In this document: positions 54,231 to 63,189 of the stretch, one piece after another
Numbering within the stretch: position 1 is the stretch's first letter
Layout: every line of letters begins with the position of its first letter
From: CANMXU01 sp052030545
Lineage (GTDB): Bacteria > Pseudomonadota > Gammaproteobacteria > Enterobacterales > Alteromonadaceae
Direction: 5' to 3'
Length of the DNA stretch: 64,000 nucleotides
Assembly (NCBI RefSeq): GCF_052030545.1
Contig: NZ_JBPDIH010000013.1
Span: 54,456 to 118,455, forward strand
Notes under the pieces: model-generated
What the model saw: the letters and a program-made list of their open reading frames with translations, nothing else
The model's database searches: none
What the model was told of the DNA's origin: nothing
Program-made: the position numbers and the translations under genes

Positions 54231-55322
54231 ATGCTTAACAAATTTGTTGTCGTCGTTTTTAGCATAATGTGCTCTGCAATAGCACTTGCTGACGAACTTA
54301 AGCTTAATGAAAATGCTCCAAAAACGTATGTCGTTAAAAAGGGAGATACATTATGGGATATTTCAGAGGTTTTTCTTAATCAGCCGTGGCTATGGCCAAA
54401 ATTGTGGCGATTAAATCCAGAAGTTAATAACCCTCATTTAATTTATCCGGGCGATGTTTTGCGCTTGGTATTTGATGAGCAAGGGCGTCCGATGCTGGTT
54501 AAAGGTAAACCAGAATTAAAATGGACACCTAAAGTTAGAACCCAGTTAAAAGATTTATCACCTATTAGTACCTTACCGCTGCATGTTATTGCACCTTATA
54601 TTAAATATGACAGCTTATTAACAGATGAACAAATTGAAAAGCTGCCATATGTTCTTGGTAGTGAAGACGGCTATAAATCGAGCTTAGACCACATTAAAGT
54701 TTATGTGAATGGCGACTTAACTGTTGGACAAAGTTACGCTGTGTACGAGCAGGGCGATGAAATAACCGATCCAGAAACTCAAGAAGTTTTAGGTCGCCAT
54801 GTTATTTTAGTTGGTTCAGGTAAGGCAGTGGCTAGTGGTAATAAAGAAGCGAGTGAACCTGCAACCTTATACCTTGACGGTGTGAAACGAGAAGTACGTG
54901 CCGGTACAATCGTCGTGCCGGTAAATGACGGTCAATTATTTCCTTCTTATTTTACCATGCAAGCGGCAAACGCATCGGTGCGCGGTGCAATTATCAAGTC
55001 AGCCATAGATGTTCGTGAATTTGGTAAACTTGATATCGTAATGATTAACCGCGGCCTTGAGCATTCAGTAAAGCAGGGCGATGTTATGATGGTTAAACGT
55101 ACTAGCCCAAGTGTTATCGAAACTGGCAGTGGTCCAGTTTATACTGAAGATGCCTCGAAATGGAATCGATTAGGTGGCAACGATAGCTCTGATTATAAAA
55201 TGCCAGAAGAGCCAATTGGTGAAATGATGGTATTTAAAGTCTACGAGCAAGTGAGTTTAGCCTTGGTATTAAGCTCTCGTAAGCCGTTGCGTTTAGAGGA
55301 TATTATAGCCTCACCAAGATAA
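54231..55322 (+). CDS. LysM-domain peptidoglycan-binding protein
   Basis: Secreted 363-residue protein. The signal peptide (FVVVVFSIMCSAIALA) is followed by one LysM domain (about 32-78: YVVKKGDTLWDISEVFLNQPWLW...). The rest is a conserved domain without a catalytic motif that I can name. The def-dprA neighbourhood with this gene divergent from def is standard in gammaproteobacteria. Likely a periplasmic wall-binding protein; function unknown. Confidence 0.88.
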   Translation: MLNKFVVVVFSIMCSAIALADELKLNENAPKTYVVKKGDTLWDISEVFLNQPWLWPKLWRLNPEVNNPHLIYPGDVLRLVFDEQGRPMLVKGKPELKWTPKVRTQLKDLSPISTLPLHVIAPYIKYDSLLTDEQIEKLPYVLGSEDGYKSSLDHIKVYVNGDLTVGQSYAVYEQGDEITDPETQEVLGRHVILVGSGKAVASGNKEASEPATLYLDGVKREVRAGTIVVPVNDGQLFPSYFTMQAANASVRGAIIKSAIDVREFGKLDIVMINRGLEHSVKQGDVMMVKRTSPSVIETGSGPVYTEDASKWNRLGGNDSSDYKMPEEPIGEMMVFKVYEQVSLALVLSSRKPLRLEDIIASPR

Positions 55323-55330
55323 TTTAAATG

Positions 55331-55361
55331 AAAAGCCATTACTTGTTAATGGCTTTTTTTA
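55331..55361 (+). terminator. Terminator of the LysM gene
   Basis: AAAAGCCATTA with TAATGGCTTTT, short loop, T run. It lies between the LysM gene and dprA, so dprA is at least partly separate. Confidence 0.88.
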
Positions 55362-55385
55362 TAGCCAGTTCTTAAGGAGGAGACC

Positions 55386-56510
55386 ATGGCTAACGCAAAT
55401 AAAACCACTCAGCAACTGTGGTTGGCACTTAAATTTGTTCCTCGCTTAAATGTGCAAAAGAAAATAGCGCTAGCCGATGAGGTTGGCTTACAAAAGCTAT
55501 TTTCTGGAAATTTTGCGCTTTCTTCTCTAGGTTTAACTCAAAACCAAGCTAACGCGATTATTCAACCTAATTGGCAGCGTATCGATCAAATCATAGAGCA
55601 AAGCCGTTTGTGTCAAAGTGAGATAATTACTTTTGATGACCAGCATTATCCGCAGCTATTAAAAGAAATTTACGACCCGCCTTTAATATTGTTTGCGAAG
55701 GGAAATATTCGCTTATTCAATAGTCATCAACTTGCGGTTGTTGGTAGTCGTTATGCCAGTGTTGGCGGTAGAGAAAACGCGCAACGTTTTTCCAAGCAAC
55801 TTGCCCAAGCGGGGTTAACAATCACTAGTGGTTTAGCGCTAGGTATAGATGCTTATGCGCACAAAGGTGCTTTGTCGTCTGGAAAAACCGTGGCGGTTGT
55901 TGCTACAGGCTTAGATCGGGTGTATCCAAGCCGTCATAAAGCATTGGTAAAATCATTACTTGATGCTGGCGGGTTAATCGTTAGTGAGTTTCCCCCCGGT
56001 ACCTTGCCTAAACCTGGGCATTTTCCCAAAAGAAATCGAATTATTAGCGGTATGAGCCTAGGTGTTTTAGTGGTTGAGGCAACAATAAAAAGCGGTTCTC
56101 TTATTACCGCTAGGTGCGCAATTGAGCAAAACCGAGAGGTGTTTGCTATACCTGGCTCAGTTGCTAATGAGCAAGTTAAGGGTTGTCACTGGTTAATTAA
56201 ACAAGGCGCTAAACTTGTCGACTGTAGTGCCGATATAATAGAAGAACTCGAAAGTATGTCGATATCTGGTCTACACTTTAATTATCAGCAAAATTTTGAA
56301 GGGGTAGCGACTGATAAAATTGTAAAAAGTGAAAAACAAGACTTGTGTATCGATTCATTGTTGGCTAGTGTGGGATATGAAATCACACCAATTGACGCTG
56401 TGGTTTCTCGGAGCAAACTACCAACAGACGTAGTTTTGACTCGGCTAATGATGCTAGAACTTCAGGGATTAGTATCTGCAGTACCCGGTGGTTATCTTCG
56501 ATTAAAATAA
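55386..56510 (+). CDS. dprA: DNA-processing protein DprA (Smf)
   Basis: Loads RecA on incoming single-stranded DNA during transformation, 374 residues. The Rossmann-like domain has VGSRYASVGGRENA and SGLALGIDAYAHKGAL, then FPPGTLPKPGHFPKRNRIISG. A winged-helix end is present (about 310-374). The ribosome binding site TAAGGAGGAG is nearly perfect. Confidence 0.96.
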   Translation: MANANKTTQQLWLALKFVPRLNVQKKIALADEVGLQKLFSGNFALSSLGLTQNQANAIIQPNWQRIDQIIEQSRLCQSEIITFDDQHYPQLLKEIYDPPLILFAKGNIRLFNSHQLAVVGSRYASVGGRENAQRFSKQLAQAGLTITSGLALGIDAYAHKGALSSGKTVAVVATGLDRVYPSRHKALVKSLLDAGGLIVSEFPPGTLPKPGHFPKRNRIISGMSLGVLVVEATIKSGSLITARCAIEQNREVFAIPGSVANEQVKGCHWLIKQGAKLVDCSADIIEELESMSISGLHFNYQQNFEGVATDKIVKSEKQDLCIDSLLASVGYEITPIDAVVSRSKLPTDVVLTRLMMLELQGLVSAVPGGYLRLK

Positions 56511-56520
56511 GGGGCTAGTT

Positions 56521-56994
56521 ATGTTTGATATCTTGATGTACCTTTTTGAAAACTATATTCATAGTGAAGCCGAAGTCATGGTTGACCATGACATACTTAC
56601 CGACGAACTTACGCGCGCAGGATTTCATCAAGAAGAAATCTATAAAGCGCTGACTTGGCTTGAAAAACTCGCCGCGCTACAAGACACCGATGCCTATCCG
56701 TACTTTACGCGTGTTGGCCGTAAGTCTGTACGCGTATACACTGAAGAAGAAACCAAACTATTAGACATTGAATGTCGTGGTTTTCTGATGTTTTTAGAGC
56801 AAGTGAATGTGTTAGATTTCACCACCCGAGAAATGGTGATTGATCGTGTAATGGAGCTTGATACGAATTATTTTTCCATGGAAGATTTAAAATGGGTCGT
56901 ACTCATGGTGCTCTTTAATGTGCCAGGTAAAGAAACAGCTTATTCGCAAATGGAAGACCTTATTTTTGATGAGCAAGAAGGGCCACTGCATTAA
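56521..56994 (+). CDS. smg: Smg family protein (DUF494)
   Basis: Acidic cytoplasmic protein of 157 residues, MFDILMYLFENYIHSE at the start and EDLKWVVLMVLFNVPG near the end, as in E. coli Smg. Always beside dprA. Its function is unknown. Confidence 0.93.
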   Translation: MFDILMYLFENYIHSEAEVMVDHDILTDELTRAGFHQEEIYKALTWLEKLAALQDTDAYPYFTRVGRKSVRVYTEEETKLLDIECRGFLMFLEQVNVLDFTTREMVIDRVMELDTNYFSMEDLKWVVLMVLFNVPGKETAYSQMEDLIFDEQEGPLH

Positions 56995-57148
56995 TAATGC
57001 GTAAAATGCATGATGTGCTGAATAACTAGTCAATACTTACACTTTTACTCACCTTTATCAGGCCATTACTACTATAAATGGCCTGCAGTTTAATGTCATA
57101 ATAGCGCCTAAATATTGAACATCAATATTGTTATTTTCATAAGGTTAA

Positions 57149-57715
57149 GTGAACGCTGTGTCAAAGTCAGATAAACCTCTTTTTAGTCACCATGAGCATG
57201 CGCTTGAAAAGGCGTATGAGGTATGCCCCGAGTGTGGCTCAGAACTCAGTATTAAGCGTGGTAAGGCAGGTGCTTTTTGGGGCTGCGAAAACTTTCCTAA
57301 TTGTAATTATACTCGAGCGATTATTGAGCATGAACGGGTAGACGATCAAGAATTGCCAGGTAGCGAATGTCCATTATGTCAAAGCACGCTGGCGGTAAAA
57401 CAAGGGCGTTATGGTATGTTTATCGGCTGCACTAATTACCCTGAATGTCACCATATTGAACATGAAGAGCATGCTGCGGTTGCTGATGTGAAATGTCCAG
57501 CTTGTCACAAAGGCAACCTGCAAGAGCGCCAAAGTCGGTTTGGTAAAAAGTTCTATGCCTGTGATGGCTATCCTAAGTGTAAATTTGCGGTTAACCATGA
57601 ACCCGTTGCAGGCAGCTGCCAACATTGCGGTTTTGCCTTGTTATTAAAAAGGCAAATGGCAAGCGGTGAAAAATACCAGTGTGCCAATAAAAAGTGCAGT
57701 GAATTTCAAACATAA
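57149..57715 (+). CDS. Topoisomerase I-type zinc-ribbon protein (YrdD-like)
   Basis: A 188-residue protein made of four C4 zinc ribbons like those at the C-terminus of topoisomerase I: CPECGSELS...C..FPNC, CPLCQSTLA...C..YPEC, CPACHKGNL...C..YPKC, CQHCGFALL...C..KKC. It is likely a DNA/RNA-binding accessory protein. Start is GTG at 57149 (AAGG 4 bases before) or GTG at 57158; the latter has a better spacing but a weaker site. Same order as E. coli smg-yrdD-tsaC, but here purK/purE are inserted. Confidence 0.9.
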   Translation: MNAVSKSDKPLFSHHEHALEKAYEVCPECGSELSIKRGKAGAFWGCENFPNCNYTRAIIEHERVDDQELPGSECPLCQSTLAVKQGRYGMFIGCTNYPECHHIEHEEHAAVADVKCPACHKGNLQERQSRFGKKFYACDGYPKCKFAVNHEPVAGSCQHCGFALLLKRQMASGEKYQCANKKCSEFQT

Positions 57716-57743
57716 AAAAAGGCGCTATTAGTAGCGCCTTTTA
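57713..57743. terminator. Bidirectional terminator between the zinc-ribbon gene and purK
   Basis: AAGGCGCTA (57719-57727) with TAGCGCCTT (57732-57740), A run on the left and T run on the right; serves both convergent genes. Confidence 0.9.
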
Positions 57744-57762
57744 CGTAAGAGCCAAATGACAT

Positions 57763-58905
57763 TTATGCTTTGGCTGTTACATACGACAAAACTTCAGGAA
57801 AGTCTTGGCTTGGCAGAAGCTTAGCAAGTGCTATTAAACGCTCAAACAATTCTTCTTTATTGCTACCCGAAACATTTATATGGCCCATTTTACGGCCAGC
57901 TCTTTGTGTTTTACCGTACCAGTGCATGCTGACACTTGGTATTGATAAAATCTCGTCAGGCAAGGTATCAATACCTAAAACGTTCACCATCGCACTCGGG
58001 CGAATAAGCTCAGTATTACCTAGCGGTAAATCACACACAGCGCGTAAATGATTTTCAAATTGACAGACATCAGCACCTTGTTGTGTCCAGTGACCTGAGT
58101 TATGAACACGTGGGGCGATTTCATTAACAAGTAATTGTTCACCCACTTGGAAAAATTCAATCGCTAAAACACCGACATAATTTAAGCCGTTGGCTACCTT
58201 ATCAAAAATTTCAGCAGCTTGGTTTTGAAGTGTTTGATTTGATGCTAATGCTAAAGAAACGCTCAGCACGCCATTAGTATGGTGGTTTTCAGTTAACGGA
58301 TAGGCGAGTGTACTGCCATCGGCTTTTCTGACACCAACCATAGATACTTCACGATCAAATGGTACCATTTGCTCGGCAATAATCGCCTGTGGCTTTTCTG
58401 GATTTGCTGACTTAAGAAAGTCTGCAATATCTTGCCAAATAGTCTCTACTTGGTCTGCCGATTTTATTCGCCACTGACCTTTACCGTCGTAACCTTCGAG
58501 CGCACTTTTGAAAATAATAGGCAACTCAAGCGTTGCCATCGCCTTATCAAAGCTTTGTTTGCAAGTGACAATGGCGTGTTTGGCATTAGCAACGTTATTG
58601 TTTGAGAGTAATTGCTTTTCTAAACGGCGATCACCACCTGTTTTAATCGCGTTGCTGCTCGGCTTCAGTTTGCCAGAAGCTTCACATTGGGCAAGCACTT
58701 GATGGTCGATATGTTCAAACTCTGCGGTGATCACGTCAGCATCGTTAATGCCGGCACTAAGATCGCCATAAACAACACGGGTGTTTAATGGGTCAACAAC
58801 CTGCAATGAGCCAACATCATAGGCTTTTACACTAATGTTTAATGGTTTACCTGCTAAGGCCATCATACGTGCTAGCTGACCTGCGCCTAAAACTAATACC
58901 TTCAT
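57763..58905 (-). CDS. purK: N5-carboxyaminoimidazole ribonucleotide synthase
   Basis: ATP-grasp enzyme that carboxylates AIR at N5 in purine synthesis, 380 residues. The N-terminal loop is VLGAGQLARMMALAG; the ATP-grasp core has KSALEGYDGKGQWRI and LVNEIAPRVHNSGHWTQ. It follows purE by 9 bases; the two act in sequence. Confidence 0.97.
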   Translation of the reverse strand: MKVLVLGAGQLARMMALAGKPLNISVKAYDVGSLQVVDPLNTRVVYGDLSAGINDADVITAEFEHIDHQVLAQCEASGKLKPSSNAIKTGGDRRLEKQLLSNNNVANAKHAIVTCKQSFDKAMATLELPIIFKSALEGYDGKGQWRIKSADQVETIWQDIADFLKSANPEKPQAIIAEQMVPFDREVSMVGVRKADGSTLAYPLTENHHTNGVLSVSLALASNQTLQNQAAEIFDKVANGLNYVGVLAIEFFQVGEQLLVNEIAPRVHNSGHWTQQGADVCQFENHLRAVCDLPLGNTELIRPSAMVNVLGIDTLPDEILSIPSVSMHWYGKTQRAGRKMGHINVSGSNKEELFERLIALAKLLPSQDFPEVLSYVTAKA

Positions 58906-58914
58906 CAGTGTTTC

Positions 58915-59397
58915 CTATTGTGCAGGATCTGGATTGTCTAAAATGGTTTGTGTTTGCTCTGCGCGGAATTTTTCAATAGCAGCTTGTACTTTGCTGTCGA
59001 ATGTACCAATAATTTGTGCCGCTAATAAACCAGCGTTAGCTGCACCGGCAGTGCCGATAGCTAAAGTGCCAACGGCAATGCCTTTTGGCATTTGTACAAT
59101 AGAAAGTAGAGAGTCTTGACCACTTAGTGCTTTAGATTGCACAGGTACACCAAGTACCGGCAAGCTAGTATAAGCTGCAGTCATGCCTGGCAAATGTGCA
59201 GCGCCACCTGCGCCACCAATAATGACTTTAATACCACGATCTTTGGCACCTTGCGCATATTCAGCTAATAAATGTGGCGTTCTGTGAGCTGAAACAACCT
59301 TGGTTTCGTATGGAACACCAAGTAAATCTAACATGTCTGCTGCATGTTGCATTGTTGGCCAATCTGACTTTGACCCCATAATAATGCCCACTGTCAT
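58915..59397 (-). CDS. purE: N5-CAIR mutase
   Basis: Converts N5-CAIR to CAIR, 160 residues. Active-site motifs GSKSDWPTM, SAHRTP and GGAGGAAHLPGM are complete. It opens the purEK operon, which is transcribed away from tsaC. No classical PurR box is apparent in the 223-base leader. Confidence 0.97.
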   Translation of the reverse strand: MTVGIIMGSKSDWPTMQHAADMLDLLGVPYETKVVSAHRTPHLLAEYAQGAKDRGIKVIIGGAGGAAHLPGMTAAYTSLPVLGVPVQSKALSGQDSLLSIVQMPKGIAVGTLAIGTAGAANAGLLAAQIIGTFDSKVQAAIEKFRAEQTQTILDNPDPAQ

Positions 59398-59620
59398 TGA
59401 TAAAACACCCTTATATAAAAATTAGAAAATTCCCTGAATCTTCAGGCAATGCAAGTTAATGCGACATTATACCTATGTTTTTACAAATTCGAAATGTTCA
59501 TAGCTATTTTCACTTGTTGAGTATTCTTTAAGGGAATTTCATCTACTGTTAGGTTCTAGGCGGAAGTTATTTAAGCTGTTAAAATATGAATCATTATCAG
59601 TTAGTACAACAGAGAGAATC

Positions 59621-60169
59621 GTGTCATATTCATCAGCTCAGCAAGCATTTGAACAAGGTGGGGTAATAGCTTACCCAACAGAAGCTGTTTTTGGTTTAGG
59701 GTGTGATCCTGATAATGCCGATGCGGTACAAAAGTTATTAACCATTAAATCACGCCCTCAAGATAAAGGTTTGATATTACTGGCAAGTGACTATCAACAA
59801 CTTCGCCCCTATATTGATGATGAAATACTTAGTGACCAGCAACGCCAGCAAATATTATCACGTTGGCCAAATGGCATTACTCAAGTATTGCCTGCTAACA
59901 AAAACACCCCAGTTTTTCTTACCGGTAAGTTTTCTTCAATCGCGGTGCGCCTAACCACACAACCTGATGTTGTTGCCTTGTGTGAAAGCACAAATAAACC
60001 GATAGTTTCGACAAGTGCCAATATTTCAGGTCAAGCACCCGCAATTACATGGCAACAAGCACAACAAACGCTAGGCGCTTTGGTAGATTACATTGTGAAA
60101 GGAGAAACACTGGGGTTTGAGAAGCCTTCAACTATTATTGACGGCTTAACGGGTCAAGTGTTTAGATAA
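59621..60169 (+). CDS. tsaC: Threonylcarbamoyl-AMP synthase
   Basis: Makes the activated intermediate for tRNA t6A37, 182 residues of the YrdC fold. YPTEAVFGLGCDPDN and the lysine-arginine site IKSRPQDKGLILL are intact, as is STSANISGQAP. GTG start with a modest GAGAGAA before it. Located before aroE as in E. coli yrdC-aroE, but two ompW genes intervene. Confidence 0.95.
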   Translation: MSYSSAQQAFEQGGVIAYPTEAVFGLGCDPDNADAVQKLLTIKSRPQDKGLILLASDYQQLRPYIDDEILSDQQRQQILSRWPNGITQVLPANKNTPVFLTGKFSSIAVRLTTQPDVVALCESTNKPIVSTSANISGQAPAITWQQAQQTLGALVDYIVKGETLGFEKPSTIIDGLTGQVFR

Positions 60170-60310
60170 ATAAAAGAAAGCTTAGTAATAAATTTATTCA
60201 GCAAAAAGAATAAAGTGCTACTATGAGCCAAGTTATTTTAGAAACAAAAAATTTTGATTAAGTTTTACTTGTTGGAAAATTTAATCTCTTTTATCAATAG
60301 GACTAAATAA

Positions 60311-60994
60311 ATGAAAAAATTGTTGTTGGCAACGGTTGGATTATTCCCACTATTATTTTCTGCCATAGCCTCTGCTGAACCGCATCATCCTGGTGATATG
60401 ATCTTTCGTGCTGGTATATCGTCAGTTGCTGTAAAAAGTGGCCATTCAGACATATATGTTGATGATTCATCGTTAGTAAATACCTTATCACCTGAAAATG
60501 GCGAGCAAGTAAGTTTAAGCTACATTTATTTTATTGATCGCAGTTGGGCTTTAGAGTTTTTAACAGCAACACCCTCTAAACATGAATTAATGCTTAATGG
60601 CGAAAGCGGTACGAATCTTCATATTGCTGAAGCATCTCAAATTCCGTTGAGCTTTAGTGTTTTATATTACCCTGATAAAGCGTGGGACTTTAAACCTTAT
60701 ATAGGTGCCGGCTTTAACTATTCGTTTTTTGTTAGTGAAAAATTTACCGCGGCAGCGAGTGATCTAAATTATGAAAATTTAGACTTCGACAATGCTTTAG
60801 ACTTTTCTTTTCAAGTCGGGGCTGATTATCAAATCTCAAAACAATGGTCAGTCAACTTTTCAGCACGATGGATAGGGCTAAATAGTAAAGGTACTTTTGT
60901 TAAAGATAATGGTGCTGCTGCTGACGATGACGGTTTTACTAAAATAGATTTTAACCCGTTAGTATTTTCTTTGATGGTAGGTTATCAATTTTAA
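60311..60994 (+). CDS. OmpW-family outer-membrane protein, copy 1
   Basis: A 227-residue eight-stranded beta-barrel. Signal peptide cut near ASA; mature start AEPHHPGDMIFRAGISSV. Family strands LSYIYFIDRSWALEFLTATP, KPYIGAGFNYSFF and the C-terminal MVGYQF are clear. OmpW forms a small hydrophobic-solute channel. It is a tandem paralogue of the next gene, with lower similarity at the N-terminus and its own terminator. Confidence 0.9.
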   Translation: MKKLLLATVGLFPLLFSAIASAEPHHPGDMIFRAGISSVAVKSGHSDIYVDDSSLVNTLSPENGEQVSLSYIYFIDRSWALEFLTATPSKHELMLNGESGTNLHIAEASQIPLSFSVLYYPDKAWDFKPYIGAGFNYSFFVSEKFTAAASDLNYENLDFDNALDFSFQVGADYQISKQWSVNFSARWIGLNSKGTFVKDNGAAADDDGFTKIDFNPLVFSLMVGYQF

Positions 60995-61011
60995 TTTTTT
61001 AATTGATTGAG

Positions 61012-61039
61012 AAAGCAGCCCAAACAGGCTGCTTTTTTT
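61012..61039 (+). terminator. Terminator between the two ompW genes
   Basis: AGCAGCC (61014-61020) with GGCTGCT (61027-61033), then T run. It separates the two ompW transcripts. Confidence 0.88.
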
Positions 61040-61094
61040 ATGCGTATTTTTTACGATACTGCAAGTGAATCACCCAATGCATCGTTTACATATT

Positions 61095-61110
61095 TGTGAC
61101 ATAAATCAAA
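61095..61110 (+). promoter_or_regulatory. CRP/FNR-like site upstream of the second ompW gene
   Basis: TGTGACATAAATCAAA, that is TGTGA, six bases, TCAAA, close to the CRP consensus TGTGA-N6-TCACA; its right half ATCAA also fits FNR. It is 171 bases before the start codon. ompW genes are known targets of such regulators in other gammaproteobacteria. Binding here is inferred. Confidence 0.45.
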
Positions 61111-61281
61111 TGTATGGTGATATTTTTGTCGTATTATTAGGTTGGTGTTGTTTTGAGTGATTTAATGCAACTTTTTGTTGTAAATTGGCGTGATTTATTG
61201 ATGTAACGCAAGTTTTTTTATTACAGACAATTATAGACTTTCCCCATTAAAAATAACCTTACTTTTTATGTGGAATATACT

Positions 61282-61998
61282 ATGAAAACAACTCTTATCA
61301 AATCAGCAATTTTATCTGCATTATGCCTTTCTCCATTAGCCGTTGCTCATCAAGCGGGCGACATTTTAGTGCGTGGTGGTTTAACTAATGTTGCACCAGA
61401 TAGTGGTAGTGCTGGTGTTAATTTAGACGGTAATGCTTTACCGCTAAGCTTATCTGTTGATGACAACAGTCAATTAGGCCTTAACTTTGTTTATTTCTAC
61501 GACAACAACTGGGCGATTGAAGTATTAGCAGCAACGCCTTTTACTCATGATGTTACTTTAAATGACCCAACGGGCGCTACTGAAGCAATTTACGGCATTG
61601 ATTTAAACGGTGCTAAGTTTGCAGAAGTAACTCACTTACCACCGACAGTAAGTGCTCTTTACTACTTTGACTCAAATTCAGCGTTTAAACCTTATGTTGG
61701 TGCTGGCTTAAACTACACAATTTTCTTTGATGAAAAGTTCACAACAACTCCTACCGCTGCTGGTTTTAGTAACCTAGAATTAGACGGTTCTTTTGGTTGG
61801 TCTTTACAAGTTGGTGCCGACTACGTAATTAATGATAAGTGGCATGTAAATGCGTCTGTTCGTTACATTGACATTGATACAGATGCTTCTTTTGATGTAA
61901 CAGACGCATTAGGTGTTGGTGGATTGGCTGGCCAAGGCTCAGCAAGCATCGATGTTGACCCTATGGTTTACTCACTAATGATTGGTTATAAGTTTTAA
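61282..61998 (+). CDS. OmpW-family outer-membrane protein, copy 2
   Basis: A 238-residue small barrel. The start is the ATG at 61282 (MKTTLIKSAILSAL), with GGA 7 bases before; the in-frame GTG upstream only extends into the leader. Signal peptide cut after AVA. Strands include LNFVYFYDNNWAIEVLAATP and KPYVGAGLNYTIFF; C-terminus MIGYKF. Codon use is that of a highly expressed gene, more so than copy 1. Long leader with a CRP/FNR-like site suggests respiratory or carbon control. Confidence 0.92.
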   Translation: MKTTLIKSAILSALCLSPLAVAHQAGDILVRGGLTNVAPDSGSAGVNLDGNALPLSLSVDDNSQLGLNFVYFYDNNWAIEVLAATPFTHDVTLNDPTGATEAIYGIDLNGAKFAEVTHLPPTVSALYYFDSNSAFKPYVGAGLNYTIFFDEKFTTTPTAAGFSNLELDGSFGWSLQVGADYVINDKWHVNASVRYIDIDTDASFDVTDALGVGGLAGQGSASIDVDPMVYSLMIGYKF

Positions 61999-62017
61999 TT
62001 AACTCATCTACTTGACG

Positions 62018-62046
62018 AAAAGCAGCATTAATATGCTGCTTTTTTG
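62018..62046 (+). terminator. Terminator of the second ompW gene
   Basis: AAAGCAGCAT with ATGCTGCTTT around a short AT loop, then a T run. Placed 19 bases after the stop. Confidence 0.88.
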
Positions 62047-62121
62047 GTTTAGGTGTGAATATAGTTGCATTATTTAAGTACTGATATACCCTAACAACAA
62101 ATTAATCGTGCCTTTAACTTC

Positions 62122-62943
62122 ATGGATAAATATCTCGTTTACGGTAACCCAATTAAGCAATCTCGCTCACCAGTTATTCACCAAGCTTTTGCCAAACAAA
62201 CTGAGCAAAATATTTCTTATCAAAAATTACAGCCCGAAATAGACGGTTTTAAAGAAGCTGTTAATGCATTTATTGCATTAGGAGGAAAAGGCGCTAATGT
62301 AACAGCGCCTTTTAAAGAGCAGGCACTGGAAATGTGTCATCACCTTTCACAAAGAGCTCAACAAGCTGGCGCTGTTAATACATTAAGTTTTATTAATAAT
62401 GAAATTTATGGCGATAACACTGACGGACTAGGACTAGTACAAGATTTATTAAGACATGGCGTAAAACTGACCAACGCCAAAGTATTGATACTCGGCGCAG
62501 GTGGAGCGGTAAAAGGTGTAATTTTACCGTTACTTGAACAACAGCTTGGCGCATTGGTTATTGCTAATAGAACCGTTAGTAAAGCACAGGCGCTTTGTCA
62601 GCAATTTGGCAGTGACAAAATGCAAGGTTGTGGATTTGATGATATCGCCAATATCGACTTCGATGTCATCATCAATGCAACTTCCGCGAGTTTAACCGGA
62701 GAGCAGCCGCCAATTAGCGATGAGCTAATATCAGATCATACCGTTTGTTACGACATGGTTTACGGTAAGTCACTCACGCCATTTTTAATGTGGGCTGAAA
62801 GACTTGGGGCAAAAAGCGTCATTGATGGTTTAGGTATGTTAGTAGGGCAGGCTGCTGAAAGCTTTAATATCTGGCGAAAAGTTATGCCAGAAGTTGAACA
62901 GGTTCTCCTCGACTTACGCGCCGATATTAACAAAAGTGATTAA
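62122..62943 (+). CDS. aroE: Shikimate dehydrogenase
   Basis: NADPH-dependent reduction of 3-dehydroshikimate in aromatic amino acid synthesis, 273 residues. The shikimate site NPIKQSRSPVIHQ (substrate serines) and the lysine site GKGANVTAPFKE are intact, as are the nucleotide loop LGAGGAVKGV and NADP-specific ANRTVSKA. Followed 9 bases on by a DUF1488 gene, as in E. coli aroE-yrdB. Confidence 0.97.
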   Translation: MDKYLVYGNPIKQSRSPVIHQAFAKQTEQNISYQKLQPEIDGFKEAVNAFIALGGKGANVTAPFKEQALEMCHHLSQRAQQAGAVNTLSFINNEIYGDNTDGLGLVQDLLRHGVKLTNAKVLILGAGGAVKGVILPLLEQQLGALVIANRTVSKAQALCQQFGSDKMQGCGFDDIANIDFDVIINATSASLTGEQPPISDELISDHTVCYDMVYGKSLTPFLMWAERLGAKSVIDGLGMLVGQAAESFNIWRKVMPEVEQVLLDLRADINKSD

Positions 62944-62952
62944 GGGGGAATT

Positions 62953-63189
62953 ATGAATCAAGCAATTATCTTTAATGACGACTTAGCATTTGATAATGAA
63001 CGCCACGCTTGGATTTTTACCGGCATGCTATCGGGTAGTGTTATCAAGATAGTGATTGATGAAAAATATCACCCCAAAGAAAGTCATGTTGACGATACCG
63101 TTAAGTTTGATTGGGAAGCGGCAGCTGAAGACTGGTTAGCAAAGTACGAACCAGTCGGCAGTGAAATACTATTAGAGTTGCCTTTTTAG
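62953..63189 (+). CDS. DUF1488 family protein (YrdB-like)
   Basis: A 78-residue acidic protein with the family pattern FNDD...F....I.F...L.G..I and a C-terminal LLELPF. It has a good GGGGGA ribosome binding site and is co-transcribed with aroE. Its stop overlaps the stop of the convergent gene by 4 bases. Function unknown. Confidence 0.88.
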   Translation: MNQAIIFNDDLAFDNERHAWIFTGMLSGSVIKIVIDEKYHPKESHVDDTVKFDWEAAAEDWLAKYEPVGSEILLELPF

